Part shown: in pieces, positions 1-12,025 of the stretch
Numbering within the stretch: position 1 is the stretch's first letter
Layout of the letters: every line of letters starts with the position of its first letter
Assembly (NCBI RefSeq): GCF_020520425.1
Contig: NC_079489.1
Span: 93,972,810 to 94,036,809 of the forward strand
DNA from: Spinacia oleracea
Lineage: Eukaryota > Streptophyta > Magnoliopsida > Caryophyllales > Amaranthaceae
Direction: 5' to 3'
Length of the DNA: 64,000 nt
Made by a program: the position numbers and the translations under genes
The notes under the pieces: model-generated
Told to the model about the DNA's origin: nothing
The model's input: only the letters and a program-made list of their open reading frames with translations
The model's database searches: none

Positions 1-270
1 AATTCAAATTATTAATTTTAAAATTAATTAAAATTACGTGAACTGAAATTTTCAAATTAAACATTCAAAACGATCTAATCGTAACGCAAACACCCTACGC
101 GTTGCACGCCCATGGGCCGTACGCACACAGCCATTGCTGGCCATGTGCGCGCAGCCCATGCGCTCGTCGCATAGCTGCTGCTTCCCTATCGCAAGCCTCC
201 GCACGCATTGGTGCTCGCTGCGCGCGCCAGCGCTCATCGCACGCGAGCTATCGCTCGCAGTGCGCGCGCG

Positions 271-445
271 CGACATCGCTCGCTGGGCGCGCGACATCGC
301 TCGCTGGGCGCGCGAGCCATCGCTCGCTGGGCGCGCGACATCGCTCGCTGGGCGCGTGACATCGCTCGCTGTGCGCGTGAGCCATCGCTCGCTGGGGCGC
401 GACATCGCTCGCTGGGCGGGCGACATCGCTCGATGTGCGCGCGAG
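271..445 (-). repeat. GC-rich leader tandem repeat, about 8 units (copy Z)
   Basis: About eight tandem units of 20-23 bp. They alternate a form with core GACATCGCTCGCTGGGC and one with core GAGCCATCGCTCGCTGG (plus strand as written). The same array has about 7, 6 and 7 units in copies A, B and C. Confidence 0.9.
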
Positions 446-1499
446 TAATGCTGGGCGCAGCGCTCGTGGCACGCGAGCTTGCGCTCGCTGCGCGTGAGGC
501 TGCGCGCTCTTGTGCGAGGCAGCGCGCGTTGTGGCGCAGCTCGCTTGCTGCCCACACGCGACTGCCTTGGCTCGCTCTTCGCCCATGGCCATTCGTTCAT
601 TGCTCGTGGCACACGACACAAGGCAGGGCTGCTGCCTTGTGCTCGTGCACTACGCCCTTGCTCATTGCATTCGTGCCGCACGGGCGACGAGCTCCCTTGC
701 TCGTCGTCGCATGCCCGCATTATACAACACCCCTTAAGGGTAACACGAAGCGTCCATTGCTTCGTGCGTGCAAGTTTTATGAACGAATCGCATAAAATTT
801 AAAATTTATATTTAAAATTAATGACAAATTAATAAATAATATTAATTTCATAATTTTAGGGCGAAAAAATCGAAAATTTATTATCCAATTGATTTCCGAT
901 TGATATGGATTCAAGTCTAGGTCATAAAAATTTAAAATTTATCGTAAATTTACAATTTTTATGGTGGTTTTTAATCATAGGTTTCTAATTAAATTACAAT
1001 TAATTATGAAAATCAAATTAATTCTAAATTATTCTAATTTTCAACAAATTAATCATAATTAATAATTAGATTGCATAATTAACAAGACTAGGCATTCAAA
1101 CTTGTTAAACATATGCAGTAGGTCAATCAAAAATTCAAGATTTATCAACAAGAATCGCAAATATTTAATTTAACATCTTAAATTTACGAAATTTTGCATT
1201 CGAAAAACTAAAACCTTCGAAAAGTCATAGTTAGGCTTCGAATTTGAGAATTCTGGGTTCGGCAGAAAAATACTATTTTTGTCAAAATTTTTAGAATGCC
1301 TTTTACATGCGGAATTGACACAAAAATCACTCAATTCGGATGAGTAACGAAGAAACTGCCGAAAAACTGCGTACGTATAATTAAATAAACGCAATTTGCA
1401 ATTAATTAACAATTACGAAAATTAATCACCCCTTTTAATTCTTGCAAATTTGTAATATTTAACCATGTTCATGCAATTTAGATTATGAAAATAATAAGG

Positions 1500-1513
1500 G
1501 GCTCGTGATACCA
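1500..1513 (-). promoter_or_regulatory. Primer binding site (copy Z)
   Basis: In element sense TGGTATCACGAGCC lies one base inside the 5' LTR end. Its first eight bases match the usual plant initiator tRNA-Met primer site TGGTATCA; the remainder differs by about one inserted base. Confidence 0.7.
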
Positions 1514-1514
1514 C

Positions 1515-2950
1515 TGTTAGGTTATGATACATATGACAATTCATAAATCATGCGGAAAAACCATAAACCCAGGAATACATATTATTTACACATAATCATT
1601 TAGCATAGAATAGATGCATACTCTTTGTTGCGTGCCTTCCCTAGCTGCGCCCGAACCGAACAAGAACAAGTCTTTAGGACTCCAAGTGTCGTCCCTCCGT
1701 AGATAGTCCACAGCACGTCCGGATCCGCCTTAAGATTGACCAACTAGAATCGCCCTTAAGGTACTATTATTTTCGGCACTTTATAGGCAAATGTGTGACT
1801 GAATTTTTCTCTCAAAAACTCACTTTGAATACTTTGAAACTTGTGTTATAAATTGTGAGCCCTAGCCTCATATTTATAGCGGTATGGAAAGGGAATCGAA
1901 ATCCTATTCAGATACAAATTAATAAAACCTAGAATCCTACAAGAACTCTAATTTAATTAATTTATCAAATAGAATTAGGAATTTAATCATTAACCGAACT
2001 CTGCATGTTTTAGGAAACGTGCACGAACACAAACACTTGCACACACACGCACGACAGCCACGATGGGCCTCATGCGTGCGCGCGAGCAGCAGCCCACTCA
2101 GCGCCCGCGCGCGCTGCGCGCTGCGCGCGCTGTGCGCGCTGTGCGCGCTGTGCGCGCTGTGCGCGCTGCGCGCTGCGCGCAGCCTGCTGGGCCTGGCCTT
2201 GCTGTTTGTGCGGCGCGCTTGGCTTGCTGGGCGATGGCCTGGCTTCGTGCTGGGCCTCGTCCGGCAGGCCTCGTCCGATGCTTATTCGTACGATGCGCTT
2301 CCGATTAAATTTTCCGATTCCGGAATTCATTTCCGATACGAACAATATTTAATATTTCCGATTCCGGAATTAATTTCCGTTTCGAACAAATATTTAATAT
2401 TTCCGTTTCCGGAATTATTTTCCGATTCCGGTAATATTTCCGATTCTGACAATATTTCCGTTTCCGGCAATATTTCCGATTCTGGCAATATTTCCATTCT
2501 GGCAATATTTCCATTTCCGATAATATTTTCCGATACGTACCATGTTTCCGTTTCCGGCAACATCTACGACTCGGATAATATTTATATTTCCGATACGATC
2601 CATATTTCCGTTTCCGGCAATATCATCGTTTCCGGAGTATTCATTTCTTGCCTGTGACGATCTTAGCTCCCACTGAAACCAAGATCCGTCGGTTCCGAAT
2701 ATTCATAGATAGAGTATCTAATGCCATTAGATACTTGATCCGTTTACGTACTATTTGTGTGACCCTACGGGTTCAGTCAAGAGTAAGCTGTGGATTAATA
2801 TCATTAATTCCACTTGAACTGAAGCGGCCTCTAGCTAGGCATTCAGCTCACTTGATCTAACTGAATTATTAACTTGTCAATTAATACTGAACCGCATTTA
2901 TTAGACTTAACATAGAATGCATACTTGGACCAAGGGCATTATTTCCTTCA
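1515..2950 (-). repeat. Copia element Z 5' LTR
   Basis: A 1436-bp LTR bounded TG...CA (TGAAGG start and CTAACA end in element sense). It has a GC-rich GCGCGCTGTGCGC microsatellite near 2110-2180 and the degenerate GGAAATATT-type repeat block at 2300-2640. It belongs to the same LTR subtype as copies B and C. Its outer flank starts TGCAA (2951-2955), the expected target duplication, but the partner end is outside the window. Confidence 0.92.
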
Positions 2951-2991
2951 TGCAACACACATAAAAGCACCATAAACACTAACCAAAACAC
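2951..2991. other. Short spacer between Copia copies Z and A
   Basis: These 41 bp of AC-rich sequence separate the two LTRs. They resemble the sequence right of element A (13380-13440), so both Copia copies probably inserted a few tens of bases apart into one AC-rich tract. Confidence 0.6.
2987..2991. repeat. Target site duplication of Copia A, left
   Basis: AACAC immediately left of the 3' LTR of element A; the same five bases follow its other end at 13380-13384. Confidence 0.9.
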
Positions 2992-4345
2992 TGTTAGGTT
3001 ATGATTCATATGACAGTTCATAAATCATGCGGAAAAACCATAAAGCCAGGAAACATATTATTTACACATAATCATTTAGCATAGTTTAGATGCATACTCT
3101 TTGTTGCGTGCCTTCCCTAGCTGCGCCCGAACCGAACAAGAACAAGTCTTTAGGACTCCAAGTGTCGTCCCTCCGTAGATAGTCCACAGCACGTCCGGAT
3201 CCGCCTTAAGATTGACCAACTAGAATCGCCCTTAAGGTTCTAATATTTTCGGTTAGGTAGGCAAGAATATTGGCTGATTTTTCTGCTTAAAAATCTTAGT
3301 TTTGAATACTTAAAACTTGTGTATAAATAATGACCCCTAGGCCTTTATTTATAGAGTTATGGAAAAGGAATCGTAATCCTAGTAGGATACGAATTAATTG
3401 AAATTAGAATCCTACATGAATTCTATTTAATTAATTTATCCAATTAGGAATAGGAATTTAATCATACACTAACTCTTGTAGATTTAGGAATCACGCATGA
3501 GCACAAACTCACACACACACGGCAGCCACAAGGGCTGCCCATGCGCGTACGAGCAGCAGCCCACGCAGCGCGGCCCACACATCCGTGGCCTTGGCGCGCG
3601 CTGGGCCTGCCTTGCGGTAGGCCTGGGCGCTGCCTTGGCTGGGCGATGGCCCGGCTTCGTGCTGGGCCTTCGTCCGGCAGGCCTCGTCCGATGCTAATTC
3701 GTACGATACGCTTCCGATTAAATTTCCAGTTCCGGAATTTATTCCCGATACGAACAATATTTAATATTTCCGATTCCGGAATTAATTTCCGTTTCGAACA
3801 AATATTTAATATTTCCGTTTCCGGAATTATTTTCCGATTCCGGTAATATTTCCGATTCTGACAATATTTCCGTTTCCGGCAATATTTCCGATTCTGGTAA
3901 TATTTCCATTTCCAATAATATTTTCCGATACGTACCATGTTTCCGTTTCCGGCAACATCTACGACTTGGATAATATTCATATTTCCGATACGATCCATAT
4001 TTCCGTTTCCGGCAATATCATCGTTTCCGGAGTATTCATTTCTTGCCTGTGACGATCTTAGCTCCCACTGAAACCAAGATCCGTCGGTTCCGAATATTCA
4101 TAGATGGAGTATTTAATGCCATTAAATACTTGATCCGTTTACGTACTATTTGTGTGACCCTACGGGTTCAGTCAAGAGTAAGCTGTGGATTAATATCATT
4201 AATTCCACTTGAACTGAAGCGGCCTCTAGCTAGGCATTCAGCTCACTTGATCTCACTGAATTATTAACTTGTCAATTAATACTGAACCGCATTTATTAGA
4301 CTTAACATAGAATGCATACTTGGACCAAGGGCATTATTTCCTTCA
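2992..4345 (-). repeat. Copia A 3' LTR
   Basis: 1354 bp with TG...CA ends. It carries the degenerate GGAAATATT-type repeats (about 3720-4030). Its TATA-like motif on the minus strand falls near 3347-3356. It is essentially identical to 12026-13379. Confidence 0.95.
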
Positions 4346-4357
4346 GTCTCCCACTTG
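4346..4357 (-). promoter_or_regulatory. Polypurine tract of Copia A
   Basis: In element sense CAAGTGGGAGAC directly precedes the 3' LTR. This purine-rich tract is the expected plus-strand primer for reverse transcription. Confidence 0.85.
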
Positions 4358-5209
4358 TCCTTAGGGACAAGTGTGCATTTCCTAATTCCTTTGTCGCTCG
4401 ATGCTTGCTCTTGAACATAAGGTAAGAGTTGTCATCCTTATTATGTCCAGAGGCGTTCCTCGGTTTCAGAGTTCAACTGATCAAATAAACAGATAATCAT
4501 AGCCTATGATTCATCCGAGCACGGCCATGCATTTCACAGTTTCTAGCTCTCCGAGTGGCCTTGTACAACTTTTAAGCATCTCATCCCGATTTATGGGAGG
4601 ACAATCCCAATCTTGCGATCTTGAGATTAGACTTCGTTTGATAGGTGATTACCTGAGCGTTGCCTTTATAGCCTCCTTTTACGGTGCGACGGTTGGTCAA
4701 CGTCAAAGCAACCAGTTCTCAAACAAGTAATCTCAAATCACTCAGGTATTGAGGATTTAGTGTCTAATAATTTAATGAAATTTACTTATGACAGACTTTC
4801 ATCTCTTACAGTAAAGTTTCATAGGTCTTGTCCGATACTAGTCTTCCCAAAGTAAGTATCTATGCAAATGATTATGACATTGCCATGTCCACATAGTTCA
4901 AGAAACAGAACTACTAGTCATCTTGCATTCTAATCGTCTAACGTTTTCTATGCGTCCAATTTTATAGAAAACTCCGATTAGGGACCATTTTCAACCTTTG
5001 ACATTCAAGTTCACTTGATAGACATTTCTTAGTCACAGGACTGGTCCTGACAGTCTATCTTGAATATATCGTCAAGTTGAAGGGACTCATCATTTAATAA
5101 ACCACAAATTAAATGGAAAAATGAATTCCTTTCATTTATTGTGAATGATTAACCAATAATGTTTTACAAAGATTTAAACTCTAAAACTTTAAAACATTAA
5201 ACAGAGACA
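4346..5209 (-). other. Copia A spacer between pol stop and 3' LTR
   Basis: 864 bp of sequence without a convincing gene. The corresponding spacers in B (28266-29129) and C (61869-62732) have exactly the same length and nearly the same sequence. Short open frames here appear antisense in every copy and look incidental. Confidence 0.8.
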
Positions 5210-8200
5210 TCAAAGCCATTCTCCAATATGCTTGATTCCCATAGCTGCAGTGTGCGAGTTGTGCTTCGCTTGCGGCAGAGGTTTAGTTAATGGATCTGAC
5301 ATGTTGTCATCAGTTCCAATTTTGCTTATCTCGACTTCTTTTCTTTCAACGAACTCTCGTAGAAGGTGAAATCTACGAAGTACATGCTTGACTCTCTGGT
5401 GGTGTCTAGGCTCTTTTGCCTGTGCAATAGCTCCGTTATTATCACAATACAGGGCTATTGGTCCTTTAATGGAGGGGACTACACCAAGTTCTCCTATGAA
5501 CTTCCTTAGCCATATAGCTTCCTTTGCTGCTTCATGTGCAGCAATGTACTCCGCTTCAGTTGTAGAATCCGCAATGGTGCTTTGCTTAGCACTTTTCCAG
5601 CTTACTGCTCCTCCGTTGAGGCAGAAGACAAACCCAGACTGTGATCTGAAATCATCTTTGTCGGTTTGGAAACTTGCGTCCGTATAGCCTTTAACAATTA
5701 ATTCATCATCTCCACCATAGACCAGGAAGTCATCTTTGTGCCTTTTCAGGTACTTCAGAATGTTCTTGGCAGCAGTCCAATGCGCCTCTCCTGGGTCTGA
5801 CTGGTATCTGCTCGTAGCACTGAGTGCGTACGCAACATCCGGGCGTGTACATATCATAGCATACATTATTGAACCAATCAATGATGCATATGGAATCCCA
5901 TTCATTCGTCTACGCTCATCAAGTGTTTTTGGGCACTGAGTCTTGCTTAGAGTCATTCCATGAGACATGGGTAGGTAGCCTCGCTTGGAGTCCGCCATCT
6001 TGAACCTATCAAGCACCTTATTGATATAAGTGCTTTGACTAAGTCCAATCATCTTTTTAGATCTATCTCTGTAAATCTTGATGCCCAATATGTACTGTGC
6101 TTCTCCTAGATCCTTCATCGAAAAACATTTCCCAAGCCAAATCTTGACAGAGTTCAACATAGGAATGTCATTTCCGATAAGTAATATGTCGTCGACATAT
6201 AATACTAGGAAAGCAATTTTGCTCCCACTGACCTTCTTGTATACACAAGATTCGTCCGCGTTCTTGATGAAACCAAAGTCACTGACTGCTTCATCAAAAC
6301 GTATATTCCAGCTCCTGGATTCCTGCTTCAATCCGTAGATTGATTTCTTTAGCTTGCATACCTTTTTAGCATTCTTTGGATCCTCAAAACCTTCAGGCTG
6401 TGTCATAAACACAGTTTCTGTTAAAACGCCGTTTAAGAAAGCAGTTTTGACATCCATCTGCCATATTTCGTAATCGTAATATGCAGCGATTGCTAACATT
6501 ATTCGAATAGAATTTAGCATTGCAACTGGTGAAAAGGTTTCATCGTAATCCACACCGTGGACTTGCCTGTAACCTTTTGCAACCAATCTAGCTTTGAAAA
6601 CTTCAAGTTTCCCATCCTTGTCCTTTTTCAGTTTGAAAACCCATTTGCTTCCAATGGCTTGGTAGCCATCTGGCAAATCGACCAAATCCCATACTTGGTT
6701 TTCAGACATGGAGTCTAATTCAGATTGCATGGCTTCTTGCCATTGCTTGGAGCTAGGGCTCGTCATAGCTTGCTTGTAAGTCGCAGGTTCATCATTTTCA
6801 AGTAATAGAACGTCATAGCTCTCGTTCGTCAAAATACCTAAGTACCTTTCCGGTTGAGATCTATATCTTTGCGATCTACGCGGGGTAACATTTCTAGATT
6901 GACCATGATTCTCACCAGATTCTTCTAAAGATCTCTGAGTTTCATCCTGAATGTCATCTTGAGCATTCTCTAGAGTTTGTTGTTCGACTCGAATTTCTTC
7001 GAGGTCTACTTTTCTCCCACTTGTCATTTTGGAAATGTGATCTTTCTCCAAAAAGACACCATCTCGAGCAACAAACACTTTGTTCTCAGATGTATTGTAG
7101 AAGTAATACCCCTTTGTTTCCTTTGGATAGCCCACAAGGATACATTTGTCAGATTTTGGATGAAGTTTGTCTGAAATTAATCGTTTGACGTATACTTCAC
7201 ATCCCCAAATCTTAAGAAAAGACACATTTGGAGGCTTTCCAAACCATAATTCGTATGGAGTCTTTTCGACAGCTTTAGACGGAGCTCTATTTATAGTGAG
7301 TGCAGCTGTATTTAGTGCATGTCCCCAAAATTCTAATGGAAGTTCGGCCTGACCCATCATTGACCTGACCATGTCTAGCAAGGTTCTGTTCCTCCGTTCT
7401 GACACACCGTTCCATTGTGGTGTTCCAGGAGGGGTCAATACTGATAGAATTCCACATTCTTTCAGATGGTCATCAAATTCATAGCTCAGATATTCACCGC
7501 CTCTATCAGACCGCAGTGCCTTGATCTTCTTGCCTAATTGATTCTTACTTCACTCTGAAATTCCTTGAATTTGTCAAAGGATTCAGACTTATGCTTCATT
7601 AGGTAGACATAACCATACCTACTGAAGTCATCAGTGAAAGTGATAAAGTAGCTGAAACCACCTCTAGCATTTGTACTCATTGGTCCACATACATCTGTAT
7701 GGATTAAACCCAATAGTTCATTTGCTCTTTCTCCAACTTTAGAGAAAGGTTGCTTTGTCATTTTGCCAAGTAAACATGATTCGCATTTACCATAATCCTC
7801 TAAGTCAAATGGTTCTAGAATTCCTTCTCTTTGAAGTCTTTCTAAGTGTTTCAAGTTTATATGGCCTAATCGACAATGCCACAGATAGGTGAGATCTGAA
7901 TCATCCTTTTTGGCCTTTTTGGTATTTATGTTATATACTTGTTTGTCGTGATCTAATAAATAAAGTCCATTGACTAATCTAGCAGATCCATAAAACATCT
8001 CTTTAAAATAAAACAAACAACTATTGTCTTTTATTATAAAGGAAAATCCCTTAGCATCTAAGCAAGAAACTGAAATGATGTTTTTAGTAAGACTTGGAAC
8101 ATGGAAACATTCTTCCAGTTCCAAAACTAGCCCGGAGGGCAACGACAAATAGTAAGTTCCTACAGCTAATGCAGCAATCCGTGCTCCATTTCCCACTCGT

Positions 8201-9174
8201 AGGTCGACTTCACCCTTGCTTAACTTTCTACTTCTTCTTAGTCCCTGTGGATTGGAACATAAGTGTGAGCCACAACCTGTATCTAATACCCAAGAAGTTG
8301 AATTAGCAAGTATACAGTCTATAACGAAAATACCTGAAGATGGAACGACTGTTCCGTTCTTCTGATCTTCCTTTAGCTTCAAGCAATCTCTCTTCCAATG
8401 CCCCTTCTTCTTGCAGTAGAAGCATTCGGATTCAGAAGTGGGTTGACTGACCTTTCTCTTTGCAGATTTGGCGCCAGTTTGCTTAGTTGGGCTGGCCTTG
8501 TTGCCACCTTTCTTAGCATTCCTCTTCTTTCCAGATTTCTTGAACTTGCCCCCACGCACCATAAGCACATCCTGCTTATCACTTTTGAGCGTCTTTTCAG
8601 CGGTCTTCAGCATACCGTGAAGCTCAGTGAGCGTTTTGTCCAGACTATTCATACTGTAGTTCAGTTTGAACTGATCATACCCGCTATGAAGAGAATGGAG
8701 GATGGTGTCTATAGCCATTTCCTGAGAAAATTGCTGATCCAGCCGACTCATATTCTCAATGAGTCCAATCATTTTGAGAACATGTGGACTTACGGGCTCG
8801 CCTTTCTTAAGCTTGGTCTCAAGAATTTGCCTATGAGTCTCGAATCTTTCGACTCGAGCCAGATCTTGGAACATGTTCTTCAACTCACTGATGATTGTGA
8901 AAGCATCTGAGTTGATGAACGTTTTCTGCAGATCCGCACTCATGGTGGCGAGCATTAGACATTTCACATCCTTGTTGGCATCAATCCAACGATTGAGGGC
9001 TGCCTGAGTGACCCCGTCGCCTGGAGCTTCGGGCATCGCCTCATCTAGGACATACTCCTTTTCTTCCTGCATAAGAACTATTTGCAAGTTCCTTTGCCAG
9101 TCAAGGAAGTTTTTCCCGTTCAACTTCTCCTTTTCGAGAATTGATCGAATGTTGAATGAATTGTTGTTTGCCAT
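5210..9174 (-). pseudogene. Copia gag-pol polyprotein, frameshifted in integrase
   Basis: This is the gag-protease-integrase-RT-RNase H polyprotein of element A. The ATG complement is at 9172-9174, giving the same MANNNSF start as the intact copies. The reading frame is 3965 nt against 3966 nt in B and C. One base is missing near 7545, where B and C read GTAGAG in element sense, so translation stops at 7534 after about residue 545. The break falls between the first and second catalytic Asp of integrase. The rest (7533-5210) is open in the next frame and still encodes the second half of integrase, the RT YVDD motif and RNase H. By eye about ten residues differ from copy B, including a Glu for Ala in the KQASRSW motif of RT. 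Gag, zinc knuckle and protease are intact. Confidence 0.95.
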
Positions 9175-10800
9175 ATTAAAAACTACAATTGAAAAGAATA
9201 AACAAATAAATAACCATTCACAGTTTCTCTTAATAAACTTAAATTCTAGCATACATGCATAATTCAATGTTTATTAAGCATTTTATTCAAATTATGTGTT
9301 CCGGCAGGTGTGAATAAAATGATTCCAAGATCCTAAAATCATTGAAGAACTAAGCACAGTTTGTCGACTTAATCCTAGAACATCTTAGGTAAGCAAAAGC
9401 CTTTTGCTAATAGTCTAGAAACTATTCTTGGTTGATAGGTACGTCTAAGAACTTATTAGGTAAACCTATCGAATTTGCCACGACATAAAAGGACTCCTTA
9501 CTTATATCGTTGAGTTTCACCAAAACTAACATGTACTCACAATTATTTGTGTACCTTGCCCCTTTAGGACCAATAAGTAACACCTCGCTGAGCGAAAACT
9601 ATTACTAGATTGATGTAAAGGATATCCAAGCAAGTGTATATTTTGGCATGGCACCTTTTAACTCAATTTTTTTAAGTTTGGAACTTAAGGCTCTTACTAT
9701 GTTGGTTAGATTTTAAGTGAACTAAAATCCTTAATCATGCAACATAATCAAGCTTTTGATCTCATGCATTTTAAGACATATTTAAAACAATAAATAACTT
9801 AAAACATGCATAAGATATTTGTGATCTAGTATGGCCCGACTTCATCTTGAAGCTTTGACTTCAAAGTCCGTCTTGAAAATCTCCGTGGGAGGCACCATTT
9901 TCTTCAAATAGGATAAGCTATAACTAATTACAACTATTTGATGGTTCGCAGACCATATTTGAATTGAAAAATAACTTTGGTACTTTAGACCAATTACATT
10001 CAAATTAATGGTACGCAGACCATATTTTCTATCCTATTTGGGCCATACTAGTCACTTCATAACCTGCAAAACAGTACATATACAATATATACCATTCACC
10101 CATTCATTATCATGAATGGCCCACATAGCTGGTTAGTAAAACACATTATGCATCACGTAAACATTTGCAGCAATTAATCAAGGGCACCAATAATCTACCA
10201 ATTATTCAGTCCTTATTAATTCTAATCAAGTTGTTTTAACCTTAAGGATTTGTAGACCTAATCAAGAGTTTATGACTAAAAAGCGCTCCCACTTAAACCA
10301 ATAAATTCATATGCTTTACCAATTTTAAACATAAAAATGTATTTCTAGTCCAACCGGAAACATACAAATTTAATTAAAATTTAAAGCTCATATCAATTTA
10401 TAATTGAATCCAAAAATTTAATTTAATTTCAGTCGTATTTAAATTAATTCATGATTTTAATTTTAGTAAAATAATTAGAATAAATAACATTTATTATAAT
10501 TATAATATTCAAAATTAAAATCCAAGAAAATAATTCAAATTATTAATTTTAAAATTAATTAAAATTACGTGAACTGAAATTTTCAAATTAAACATTCAAA
10601 ACGATCTAATCGTAACGCAAACACCCTACGCGTTGCACGCCCATGGACCGTACGCACACAGCCATTGCTGGCCATGTGCGTGCAGCCCATGCGCTCGTCG
10701 CATAGCTGCTGCTTCCCTATCGCAAGCCTCCGCACGCATTGGTGCTCGCTGCGCGCGCCAGCGCTCATCGCACGCGAGCTATCGCTCGCAGTGCGCGCGC

Positions 10801-10955
10801 GCGACATCGCTCGCTGGGCGCGCGAGCCATCGCTCGCTGGGCGCGCGACATCGCTCGCTGGGCGCGCGACATCGCTCGCTGTGCGCGCGAGCCATCGCTC
10901 GCTGGGGCGCGACATCGCTCGCTGGGCGGGCGACATCGCGCGCTGTGCGCGCGAG
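10801..10955 (-). repeat. GC-rich leader tandem repeat, about 7 units (copy A)
   Basis: Seven 20-23 bp units of the same CATCGCTCGCTGGGCGC type seen in copies Z, B and C. Confidence 0.9.
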
Positions 10956-12010
10956 TAATGCTGGGCGCAGCGCTCGTGGCATGCGAGCTTGCGCTCGCTG
11001 CGCGCGAGGCTGCGCGCTCTTGTGCGAGGCAGCGCGCGTTGTGGCGCAGCTCGCTTGCTGCCCACACGCGACTGCCTTGGCTCGCCCTTCGCCCATGCCC
11101 ATTCGTTCATTGCTCGTGGCACACGACACAAGGCAGGGCTGCTGCCTTGTGCTCGTGCACTACGCCCTTGCTCATTGCATTCGTGCCGCACGGGCGACGA
11201 GCTCCCTTGCTCGTCGTCGCATGCCCGCATTATACAACACCCCTTAAGGGTAACACGAAGCGTCCATTGCTTCGTGCGTGCAAGTTTTATGAACGAATCG
11301 CATAAAAATTTAAAATTTATATTTAAAATTAATGACAAATTAATAAATAATATTAATTTCATAATTTTAGGGCGAAAAAATCGAAAATTTATTATCCAAT
11401 TGATTTCCGATTGTTATGGATTCAAGTCTAGGTCATAAAAATTTTAAATTTATCGTAAATTTACAATTTTTATGGTGGTTTTTAATCATAGGTTTCTAAT
11501 TAAATTACAATTAATTATGAAAATCAAATTAATTCTAAATTATTCTAATTTTCAACAAATTAATCATAATTACAAATTAGATTGCATAATTAACAAGACT
11601 AGGCATTCAAACTTGTTAAACATATGCAGTAGGTCAATCAAAAATTCAAGATTTATCAACAAGAATCGCAAATATTTAATTTAACATCTTAAATTTACGA
11701 AATTTTGCATTCGAAAAACTAAAACCTTCGAAAAGTCATAGTTAGGCTTCGAATTTGAGAATTCTGGGTTCGGCAGAAAAATACTACTTTTGTCAAAATT
11801 TTTAGAATGCCTTTTACATGCGGAATTGACACAAAAATCACTCAATTCGGATGAGTAACGAAGAAACTGCCGAAAAACTGCGTACGTATAATTAAATAAA
11901 CGCAATTTGCAATTAATTAACAATTACGAAAATTAATCACCCCTTTTAATTCTTGCAAATTTGTAATATTTAACCATGTTCATGCAATTTAGATTATGAA
12001 AATAATAAGG

Positions 12011-12024
12011 GGCTCGTGATACCA
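12011..12024 (-). promoter_or_regulatory. Primer binding site (copy A)
   Basis: TGGTATCACGAGCC in element sense, one base inside the 5' LTR; tRNA-Met-like. Confidence 0.75.
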
Positions 12025-12025
12025 C

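Larger units (their letters stand above)
1..1514 (-). mobile_element. Copia element Z: leader (5' untranslated) fragment
   Basis: On the minus strand this is the region between a Copia 5' LTR and its gag gene. It matches the leaders of the other copies (10525-12025 minus; 55055-56555 plus) nearly base for base. It has an AT-rich part next to the LTR (about 740-1514) and a GC-rich block (about 108-720) with a tandem repeat. The gag-pol gene would lie left of the window. Long open frames across the GC-rich block are Ala/Arg/Ser-rich, occur in many frames on both strands, and are not taken as genes. Confidence 0.85.
9175..12025 (-). other. Copia A leader, 2.85 kb
   Basis: An untranslated leader between 5' LTR and gag. 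The gag-proximal part (9175-10620) is AT-rich, then comes a GC-rich block (about 10625-11245), then an AT-rich LTR-proximal part. It holds several upstream ATGs in element sense, so normal scanning to gag would be difficult. No coding region is convincing. Confidence 0.8.

Noticed and set aside
52..802. Many long Ala/Arg/Ser-rich open frames on both strands over GC-rich leader blocks (also near 10583-11438, 34496-35169, 55774-56496)
   Set aside because: They arise from a short GC-rich repeat lacking stop codons in several frames and strands. No domain and no codon signature are seen.
2019..2657. Open frames across LTR repeats (also 27360-27893, 37736-38260, 54065-54551, 63026-63546) rich in FPIPEL, SDSGNIS or NRKYCRKRK
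   Set aside because: They translate the degenerate GGAAATATT-type LTR repeat in various frames and are not genes.
4506..4730. 74-codon frame in the pol-LTR spacer, present in all copies
   Set aside because: No motif or initiation context. It lies antisense to the element, and its conservation is explained by recent common origin.
5388..8910. Antisense open frames within the Copia polyprotein (repeated in copies B and C)
   Set aside because: They are shadows of the strongly coding opposite strand and recur at the same offset in all three copies.
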